Positions 1-5,786 of a stretch of DNA of 24,854 nucleotides are shown piece after piece. The notes under the pieces are model-generated. The model worked only from the letters and a program-made list of their open reading frames with translations. It made no database searches and was not told the DNA's origin. This DNA is from a virus. How positions within the stretch are numbered: the first letter of the stretch is position 1; each line of letters begins with the position of its first letter. The position numbers and the translations under genes were made by a program. The stretch lies in the IMG/VR virus record IMGVR_UViG_3300020215_000133, positions 1-24,854 of that record. The stretch is one strand, 5' to 3'.

Positions 1-1284
1 GAAGACCAGACGTGGCACTCGCTTAAAGAACTCAACGCCGAACGGGAACTGGCCGTCTGTAAGAACTGCGGCGCTGTCGCCTACCAGGTCGAACCCGAAA
101 GCGAGGAGAAGGTCAAAGAGTTCTATCGCAAAGCCTACCGGCCGGAACCGACCTATGAGAACCTCCTGACCACCACGCGCAAACAAAACTATATCGCCAT
201 CTTCCTGCGCGACTTCCTCAAAGGCAAGAAAGACCTCATATGCGGGGACGTGGGCTGCGCCACCGGCTACATTCCCCATTGGCTACGTACCCTGGGCCAT
301 AAGTCCACCGGCAGCGAATTGACCCTGGCATACCGCCGCTTCGCTGAGCATTTCTACGGTATCCCCATCCCTGAGGACTTAGAGCCTAAGCACCGCTATG
401 ACCTCATCAGCCTGTACCATGTCTTAGAGCACCTCACCGAACCTGACAAGAAACTGGCGCATTACGTGTCGCTTCTTAAAGACGACGGACACATGTTCAT
501 TGCCACCCCGGAATGGCTGGACGTGCTGGAAGAAGCCTCGGGCACGCCAACGTCCACGTTCCAACACCTCTTCCACAAGGAACACATTAATGTCTTCACT
601 TCTCAGTCCATTAAGAATCTCTTCGCTAAGGCTGGCCTCATTATCGAGAAGGAGGACCACATCCAGTATGGGCAGACCTATCTCCTCCGCAAAGACCCGC
701 ACCGGGAAACGTGCATTGTCAAAGAGGACTGGCAGGAAATCGTCGACAAAATTCACCGCCAGAACACGGCCATTAAGCTCTACAACGAGAAGAAGTACCA
801 GGAAGCCATTGACGTCTGGCCCAAGTTCCCCGAAGCGTGGCTCCAGCTCATCTTCCAGCGCCACGGCAAGGAGCCGGAATACCAGAACGAACTCTTCGAG
901 AAAGCCCACGAGGTCATTGGCGACAATTGCCGGCTCGCCCAACCACGCGGCATTTGGCTATGGCAACAGGAACGCTACCAAACAGCTTACGAGCAGCTCT
1001 CCTGGTGCGCGAGCGTCCGGCCCAACGACGACGTATTCTGGTTCATGGGCCAGTGCCTCATTCAACTTGGCCAGCCCAAAACAGCGATGGCGGCGTTCCA
1101 ACGCTGTCACGAAATGAACCCGGAACGGTGGAAAGAGTGTATTGCCGCCATTTGCCAGCTTGCCGCACGTATGCCGGCATGGGACGAACGCGCCCTGGCC
1201 GCCATGAAAGAGGAACTGGCTAAAGGGTTTAAGCCAGAGTTCAAGGACGTTGCGCTTGAAGAAAAAACAGCGACAGCCACATAA
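1..1284 (+). CDS. Class I SAM methyltransferase with N-terminal CxxC and C-terminal TPR-like region (5' partial)
   Basis: The frame is open from the first base, so the true start lies upstream; 427 residues are visible. A CKNCG pair near visible residue 20 looks like half of a zinc site. SAM motif I, DVGCATGY, sits at about residues 82-89, and the acidic end of strand 2 follows at GSEL. A DLISLYHVLEHL segment matches the strand 4 region of the Methyltransf_23/13 type, which often acts on sugars or small molecules. From about residue 255 to the end the chain is helical with TPR-like spacing (AIKLYNEKKYQEAI, then GQCLIQLGQPKTAMAAFQRC). The substrate cannot be read from sequence; a role in glycan or nucleotide modification is inference. 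The methyltransferase call is firm and the TPR call is likely. Confidence 0.8.
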   Translation, partial: EDQTWHSLKELNAERELAVCKNCGAVAYQVEPESEEKVKEFYRKAYRPEPTYENLLTTTRKQNYIAIFLRDFLKGKKDLICGDVGCATGYIPHWLRTLGHKSTGSELTLAYRRFAEHFYGIPIPEDLEPKHRYDLISLYHVLEHLTEPDKKLAHYVSLLKDDGHMFIATPEWLDVLEEASGTPTSTFQHLFHKEHINVFTSQSIKNLFAKAGLIIEKEDHIQYGQTYLLRKDPHRETCIVKEDWQEIVDKIHRQNTAIKLYNEKKYQEAIDVWPKFPEAWLQLIFQRHGKEPEYQNELFEKAHEVIGDNCRLAQPRGIWLWQQERYQTAYEQLSWCASVRPNDDVFWFMGQCLIQLGQPKTAMAAFQRCHEMNPERWKECIAAICQLAARMPAWDERALAAMKEELAKGFKPEFKDVALEEKTATAT

Positions 1285-1381
1285 ACACGCGCCGGCCAAG
1301 ATTCCGCGCATTTACCGCGTCGGGGCGCTACCCATTATGCTATGCCGAAAGTGCGGGAAACTGTATGAAGTTACAGGTTGA
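1250..1381 (+). CDS. Possible 43-residue basic CxxC mini-protein
   Basis: This short frame starts at TTG and overlaps the 3' end of the methyltransferase and the first 17 bases of the next gene. It encodes a very basic N-terminus (KKKQRQPHKH) followed by LCRKCGKLYEVTG. It would fill the 80-base gap between the two large genes. Only TTG starts are available (1250 or 1256), with a weak AGGA upstream, so it may not be translated. The CRKCG pair echoes the other small zinc-type proteins in this window. Confidence is low. Confidence 0.25.
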   Translation: MRLKKKQRQPHKHAPAKIPRIYRVGALPIMLCRKCGKLYEVTG

Positions 1382-2576
1382 ACAGGTCGACATTGCCACG
1401 CTGAGGCCCTGGGACCGTAACCCGAGGGCCCACAAGGAGGACGTTGACGCCTTGGTGCGCTCTATTCAGGAATACGGGTGGACCAACCCTATTCTGGTGC
1501 AGAAGGGAACCAACCGTGTCATTGCCGGCCACGGACGCCTCGAGGCCGCCAAGAAAGCGGGCCTGAAACAGGTCCCCGTCATCGCCCTGGACCTGGACGA
1601 CCGCAAGGCCAACGCCTATACCATTGCCGACAACAAACTGGCTGAGAACAGCGAGTGGGACAAGTTCAAGCTGAAAGAACTCCTCGTCGACTTGGACACT
1701 GGGGATTTCGACCTGGAACTGACAGGCTATAACGAGGACGAGCTAAAAGAACTCATTGACTGGGAGAAACCTGGAGGGCTCACTGACCCGGACGCTGTGC
1801 CGGAAGCGCCAGCCGAAGCATTTACAAAGCCTGGCGACCTGTGGCTTATGGGAGAGCATAGGTTGCTGTGTGGGGATTCTACTGCTAACAGCGATGTATC
1901 AGCAGTTATGGGTTCTAAAGCGGCCCATATGATGTGGACAGACCCGCCCTATGGCGTGTCTTATGTTGGCAAGACAAAAGACGCTTTAGAAATCAAAAAT
2001 GATGACGCTGCTGGCCTTGAGGCTTTGCTAACAGGAGCATTTCAGGTGGCAGACGATATGCTCATGAAAGGCGCACCAATTTACATAGCGCGCCCGGCGG
2101 GCGCGCTGTCTGTAACTTTTGGCGTTACCATTTTGGCCACCGGTTGGCATATTCACGAAGAACTCCAATGGGTCAAGGATTCCATGGTCTTGGGACATTC
2201 GGATTATCATCTGCAGCACGAGACCGTTGTCTATGGCTGGAAACAAGGGAAACAACGTCCCTGGTACGGGGACAGAAACAAGGTCAGCATTTTCACCATT
2301 CCGAGGCCAAAAGCCTCTCCAGACCATCCCACTGGGAAGCCAGTCGAGCTAGTGGAAACACATTTGCAGAATAGCAGCCAACCTGGCGACATTGTCTACG
2401 AGCCATTCATGGGCTCAGGGACGACCCTCATTGCCGCCGAGAAACTCTCCCGCAAGTGCTACGGCCTGGAAATTGAACCTCGCTACTGTGACGTTATCGT
2501 GAAACGCTGGCAGCAATTCACCGGCAAGAAAGCCGAACTGGTCAGAGATGGGAAAACCCAGCAGCACCCGCTATGA
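1365..2576 (+). CDS. ParB/sulfiredoxin-like domain fused to beta-class DNA methyltransferase
   Basis: A 403-residue protein predicted to methylate adenine N6 or cytosine N4 in DNA. Residues 1 to about 90 form a ParB-like domain, with NPRAHKEDVDALVRSI and the signature AGHGRLEAAKKAG. The methyltransferase domain follows from about 155: DPPY (motif IV) at 193-196, HPTGKP at 321-326 and EPFMGSGTT (motif I) at 346-354. The IV-then-I order is that of the beta class. Such ParB-methyltransferase fusions are common in phages and are usually thought to protect phage DNA from host nucleases. No partner nuclease gene is seen. Base composition drops in the middle of the gene (27 of 60 G/C at 1981-2040, against 38 of 60 at 1561-1620), suggesting a recombined segment. 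The exact target base and site cannot be told. Confidence 0.93.
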   Translation: MKLQVEQVDIATLRPWDRNPRAHKEDVDALVRSIQEYGWTNPILVQKGTNRVIAGHGRLEAAKKAGLKQVPVIALDLDDRKANAYTIADNKLAENSEWDKFKLKELLVDLDTGDFDLELTGYNEDELKELIDWEKPGGLTDPDAVPEAPAEAFTKPGDLWLMGEHRLLCGDSTANSDVSAVMGSKAAHMMWTDPPYGVSYVGKTKDALEIKNDDAAGLEALLTGAFQVADDMLMKGAPIYIARPAGALSVTFGVTILATGWHIHEELQWVKDSMVLGHSDYHLQHETVVYGWKQGKQRPWYGDRNKVSIFTIPRPKASPDHPTGKPVELVETHLQNSSQPGDIVYEPFMGSGTTLIAAEKLSRKCYGLEIEPRYCDVIVKRWQQFTGKKAELVRDGKTQQHPL

Positions 2577-3012
2577 CTGGCCGGCCCTCAAGGCCGAATG
2601 GCTACAGGGCAATGAGAGCCTAAACCAGTTCCGCATCCGCAAGGGTATAGGGAACCAGAACATTTTCTATGCCCGCGTGTCCGAGGACGGATGGGTTGAG
2701 GCCAAAGAGAGGATAATCAGGACTGCGTTAGAAAAAACCGAGGCGGCGGTTGCGGAAAAGTATGGGCAGGAGTGGGACCGCCAAATGAAGCTATGGTCCG
2801 CTGTGGAAGGCTTGGCCGGGCGCATTATGACCCGCAAGGCCGAGAGTATGGACTCTAACGAACTGGCCCAGCTTACGGCAGCCATAGAGCGTGCCCTAAA
2901 GGCCCAGCGACTCATCCTGGGCCAGTCGACTGACAATATGGCGGTGAAGAACTACCACATGTCCATTGTCCAAATGCTGAAGGAGATTAAGGGTGAGGAA
3001 ATTCAAGGTTAG
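2548..3012 (+). CDS. Terminase small subunit-like DNA-binding protein
   Basis: A 154-residue protein overlapping the methyltransferase by 29 bases. The N-terminus (YDWPALKAEWLQGNESLNQF, then a short helix and EDGW at about residue 47) has the spacing of the helix-turn-helix in phage small terminases of the phBC6A51 type, where a DW..K..Y/W..G..S start and a final GW flank the recognition helix. The rest is predicted helical (KTEAAVAEKYGQEWDRQMKL, then AIERALKAQRLILGQ), as expected for the oligomerisation region. Small terminases recognise the packaging site and regulate the large subunit. The large terminase lies 1.1 kb downstream. The assignment rests on pattern and position, and a different HTH regulator is possible. 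Confidence 0.6.
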   Translation: MGKPSSTRYDWPALKAEWLQGNESLNQFRIRKGIGNQNIFYARVSEDGWVEAKERIIRTALEKTEAAVAEKYGQEWDRQMKLWSAVEGLAGRIMTRKAESMDSNELAQLTAAIERALKAQRLILGQSTDNMAVKNYHMSIVQMLKEIKGEEIQG

Positions 3013-3199
3013 TCTGAAATCGCAGGGGGATTGGGAAGACCCTCTGGAGGTGGAAGCCCATTTTATGCGTGTAGAATCCGGCGCGTTGGTGCTCTACAAG
3101 GCCACCAGCGAAAGCACAGCGCACCCTATTCTGGCTTTTTCATGCAACGAATGGCTCTCCGTGGAGGATGTGACCGACAAGCCGGAGGAGGAAGAGTGA
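2993..3199 (+). CDS. Small acidic protein of unknown function
   Basis: A 68-residue protein starting at GTG, with AAGGAGAT about eight bases upstream; that ribosome binding site lies inside the small terminase gene. The sequence begins basic (MRKFKVSLKS), continues with alternating polar and hydrophobic residues typical of a small beta fold (LEVEAHFMRVESGALVLY) and ends in an acidic tail (DKPEEEE). The fold looks like a small beta barrel, which is inference only. It overlaps the next gene by GTGA and so is likely translationally coupled to it. No family is recognised. Confidence 0.6.
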   Translation: MRKFKVSLKSQGDWEDPLEVEAHFMRVESGALVLYKATSESTAHPILAFSCNEWLSVEDVTDKPEEEE

Positions 3200-3480
3200 C
3201 ATGGGAAAAGAAACATGATGTTTTAATAATCATCTCCGTAATCGCGATTCTTACATGCGCTATCATGTTCCCAATCTATTGGGCCTATGAGGCACAAATG
3301 AAAATTGAATCTGAAATGGCGATTGTTCATCAGAAGTACGGCTATTCTAAACAAGATGTAAAGATTTATCTTAAATACCACAGAATCAGAGGCCAAGATT
3401 TTCTAAACAGCCCGTCGGTACGAAAGCATTACGAGCTATGGCGTGAAGGGAAAGCTGGACAGCTTGGGAGATATAGATAA
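3196..3480 (+). CDS. Single-pass membrane protein, unknown function, AT-rich gene
   Basis: A 94-residue protein beginning at GTG in a GTGA overlap, with GGAGGAGG directly upstream. A longer reading from 3031 in this frame lacks a start signal and overlaps the preceding gene, so it is not used. Residues 8-28 (VLIIISVIAILTCAIMFPIYW) form one transmembrane helix after a short charged N-terminus; the remainder is charged and helical. The first 90 coding bases after the start are far poorer in G/C than the neighbours (35 of 90 at 3211-3300), which suggests later acquisition. The position between terminase genes argues against a standard holin. The function is unknown; superinfection exclusion or host-membrane interference is conceivable but not shown. 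Confidence 0.65.
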   Translation: MTWEKKHDVLIIISVIAILTCAIMFPIYWAYEAQMKIESEMAIVHQKYGYSKQDVKIYLKYHRIRGQDFLNSPSVRKHYELWREGKAGQLGRYR

Positions 3481-3484
3481 GGCC

Positions 3485-3583
3485 ATGTCGGATTCCGCTC
3501 TCTGCCCTCGTTGTGGTTCCCAGTTGATTTACCAAGAGGGCTGTAAGCAATGCCCCAAGTGTGATTGGAGCGCGTGTGGATAA
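3485..3583 (+). CDS. 32-residue zinc ribbon mini-protein
   Basis: A very short gene with four metal-ligand cysteine positions: CPRCGSQL, then EGCKQCPKCDWSACG. The pattern CPxCG...EGCxxCPxC..SxC closely resembles the zinc ribbon at the C-terminus of adenosylcobalamin-dependent (class II) ribonucleotide reductase, here standing alone without the catalytic body. The start is ATG with AAGG close upstream, and it overlaps the next start by eight bases. The tight packing and the conserved cysteine pattern support a real gene despite its size. Role unknown; it might bind nucleic acid or a partner enzyme. Confidence 0.6.
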   Translation: MSDSALCPRCGSQLIYQEGCKQCPKCDWSACG

Positions 3584-3824
3584 GGACCGGGAAGAGTTGG
3601 AGAGGATTCTGAAGGCAGACGGTTGCGCTGTTGAGAACGTTTCAATGGGACTTTTTGAAGCCCTCCTCCGCTGGAAGCGCGGCGAGAAGTATTGGTGCGC
3701 GCATTGGGAGTTTTACCGCGGCCAGTCAAGGTGGGAATATAATCGACCCGGTGCTACTCGGTCGGAGATTTGGGAATGCCCGCCGAAATTCTGCCCCGAA
3801 TGCGGCACACCGAGGCCGGAATGA
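3576..3824 (+). CDS. Small zinc-binding protein of unknown function
   Basis: An 82-residue protein. GTG at 3576 is chosen because GGAG lies five bases upstream; GTG at 3561 is possible but lacks a site. The N-terminus is helical and acidic (DKDREELERILKADG). The centre has KYWCAHWEF and RWEYNRPG, and the end has WECPPKFCPECGTPRPE. The cysteines (YWC, EC, FC and ECG) form a plausible four-ligand zinc site split by a loop. Many phages carry such rubredoxin-like small proteins next to nucleotide metabolism genes, but the family is not named here. It joins the next gene by an ATGA overlap. Confidence 0.65.
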   Translation: MDKDREELERILKADGCAVENVSMGLFEALLRWKRGEKYWCAHWEFYRGQSRWEYNRPGATRSEIWECPPKFCPECGTPRPE

Positions 3825-4174
3825 CAGAGCAAGACCCTTCCGGTAAATCACCCCATGAACCAGGGGCCAAACTGGACGCTGGCAAACCTCTTGCCGGTGT
3901 CTTAGCCGATTTCAGCCTGGCTCTCCTAGAGGTCGCTAATGTCGGCACGTTTGGGGCCATGAAGTACACGCGCGGCGGTTGGCAAACCGTGCCCAATGGA
4001 GAACAACGCTACTACGACGCCATGTGGCGGCATATTCTCTATGAACGGCATGAATCACTGGACCCGGACTCGGGTCTCTTGCACGCCGCGCATACCGCCT
4101 GGAACGCCCTGGCACGGTTGGAACTCTTGCTGAGGGCGGATAGACACGATGACACTCAACCCGCAGGAACATAA
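3821..4174 (+). CDS. MazZ-like dATP/dGTP diphosphohydrolase (DUF5664-type)
   Basis: A 117-residue protein; the ATG in the ATGA overlap is preferred over an upstream start at 3770, because GAGG lies five bases before it. The core (GAKLDAGKP, then FSLALLEVANVGTFGAMKYTRGGW, then YYDAMWRHILYERHE..DPDSGLLHAAHTAWNALA) matches the family I know as the dATP/dGTP diphosphohydrolase N-terminal domain, DUF5664. Its studied member, MazZ of cyanophage S-2L, cleaves dGTP and dATP to monophosphates for 2-aminoadenine synthesis. Acidic and histidine residues at E52-like, ERHES and DPDSG positions are candidate metal ligands. Most phages with this family do not make Z-DNA, and no PurZ is visible here, so a general dNTP-pool role is safer. 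It overlaps the large terminase by 26 bases. Confidence 0.75.
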   Translation: MTEQDPSGKSPHEPGAKLDAGKPLAGVLADFSLALLEVANVGTFGAMKYTRGGWQTVPNGEQRYYDAMWRHILYERHESLDPDSGLLHAAHTAWNALARLELLLRADRHDDTQPAGT

Positions 4175-5786
4175 CCGCTTCAAAGAAACCCTCGGCAATA
4201 AGCTGTGGCGCATCCAGAACCTCTATAAAATCCGGGACAAAAAAAAGAACCTCACCAACCTAAAACTCAACAATATCCAGAAGCGGATGTTGGCTGACAT
4301 CCAGGGGATGAACCCTATTCGCGGGTTCTGGATTAAGTACCGGCAAGGAGGGGTCTCGACCCTCTGGCTTATCTACTGGCTGGACGAAACCATCTTCAAC
4401 GAGAACACCATCACCGGTATTCTGGCCGACAAGAAAGAGAACCTGGGGTACCTCTTCGAGATAGTCCGCCTCGCCCATGCCTATATGCCGGAGGAGTACA
4501 AGCCCAGACTGGGCGAAGACTCCAAGTCCGTGCTGTCCTTCCCAGACGTGAACAGCAAGATTATGGTGTCCCTCTCAATCAAATCCACCGCCCTGCACAG
4601 TCTCCATATCTCCGAGTGGTGCTATTGCGACGATGCGGAAATAGCCCGCACCCTGGGCGCGTGCGCTCCTACAGCCAACATCACAGGGGAGTCCACCGGG
4701 AATGGTATTGGGAACCATGGCTATGAGCTGTACCAAGAGGGCAAGCGGGGGGAATCGCCGTTCAAGACCGCGTTCTACCCATGGTACATCCAGGAAGAGT
4801 ACAGAGTGCCCTTGAACGGCATAGACCCCGCCACAATCGTCTTAACCAAGGACGAGAGACGCCTGTCCGACTACGTGCGGAAAAACTATGACCTGGAACT
4901 GGACCTTGAACAAATCCTGTTCCGCCGGTCCAAGCAAAAGCAACTCAAAGGTCTATACCGGCAGGAGTTCCCGGAAACAGACGACGATGCTTTCCTCACC
5001 TCTGGCCACAAGTACTTCGAGCCACGCAAGATTCACCGCCTGTTGCTTGAAGCCAAGGACTGGGCCAGCGAACACGCCGCGGACATTACCGAAGACCCCA
5101 ATGAGGACTGGATTCAATGGGAGAAACCGCAGAAGGGTCACATCTACGCGGCCGGTGCGGACACCTCCGAAGGGGCCATCGACTATTCCTACCTGAAGAT
5201 TATCTGCGTGACATGCCGGCAGGAAGCGTTTCGCTACCGCGCCCGCGTGGGCGTGGACGTGTTCTACCGCCAATGCGACAAGTGGGGGAGAGAGTACCGG
5301 AACGCGCTCTTAGCGCCCGAACGCAATAACCACGGCCATGCCGTTATCCTGGGCCTCACCGAAATCTGCCATTACCCGAACATCTACAAAGAAGAAAAAA
5401 TCCGGCCGGCTATCGAGGTGGTAAAAGGCGTGTCCGCAACGAGCCATGATAGAACGGAGCAAAGAATTGGATGGCAAACGGATAGAGTCTCCAAATTCAC
5501 CATGTTGGACGACCTGAAGTACGCCATAGAGGGAGATTCGGCTGAAGACGAGGACCATTTCTTCCCCGAATTCCGGGTTTTTGACCAAATCCTGCTTTCG
5601 GAGTGCTTAACGTTTGAGGAGATTGACGGTAAACTGCAGGCAATTGAGGGAAAGCACGACGACGGAGTCATGGCCACCGCGATTGCTTTCCAGATGTACA
5701 AACGGCTTCGGCGCTACGTCCGCACCTACGCGCATGAGGGTAAAAAAGCTGGCATCCTCCTCGGCAGTCCAAGAGAAACAACCTGA
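4149..5786 (+). CDS. terL: Terminase large subunit (packaging ATPase and nuclease)
   Basis: A 545-residue motor protein that pumps DNA into the prohead and cuts concatemers. A Q-like motif (LNNIQKRML) is at 40-48, the Walker A variant KYRQGGVST at 63-71, Walker B LHISEW at 152-157 and the coupling motif ESTGNG at 181-186. The RNase H-like nuclease carries D338 in AGADTSEG, E391 in PERNNHG and the HDD pair at 503-505. FPETDDDAF at about 274 is another family hallmark. The ATG lies inside the MazZ-like gene with a weak, distant GAGGGCGGA upstream, suggesting coupled translation. The length is normal and the motifs are complete. The packaging strategy (cos or headful) cannot be told from this alone. 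Confidence 0.96.
   Translation: MTLNPQEHNRFKETLGNKLWRIQNLYKIRDKKKNLTNLKLNNIQKRMLADIQGMNPIRGFWIKYRQGGVSTLWLIYWLDETIFNENTITGILADKKENLGYLFEIVRLAHAYMPEEYKPRLGEDSKSVLSFPDVNSKIMVSLSIKSTALHSLHISEWCYCDDAEIARTLGACAPTANITGESTGNGIGNHGYELYQEGKRGESPFKTAFYPWYIQEEYRVPLNGIDPATIVLTKDERRLSDYVRKNYDLELDLEQILFRRSKQKQLKGLYRQEFPETDDDAFLTSGHKYFEPRKIHRLLLEAKDWASEHAADITEDPNEDWIQWEKPQKGHIYAAGADTSEGAIDYSYLKIICVTCRQEAFRYRARVGVDVFYRQCDKWGREYRNALLAPERNNHGHAVILGLTEICHYPNIYKEEKIRPAIEVVKGVSATSHDRTEQRIGWQTDRVSKFTMLDDLKYAIEGDSAEDEDHFFPEFRVFDQILLSECLTFEEIDGKLQAIEGKHDDGVMATAIAFQMYKRLRRYVRTYAHEGKKAGILLGSPRETT

Noticed and set aside
424-942. 172-residue minus-strand frame
   Set aside because: Opposite the methyltransferase motifs, leucine/valine-rich shadow without family features.
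3031-3195. Upstream extension of the membrane protein frame
   Set aside because: It overlaps the preceding gene almost fully and has no ribosome binding site; GTG at 3196 has GGAGGAGG and a coupled overlap.
5614-5733. Upstream TTG extension of the portal gene
   Set aside because: It would overlap terL by over 170 bases and adds an arginine/serine/threonine-rich stretch typical of reading another gene out of frame; ATG at 5734 is better.
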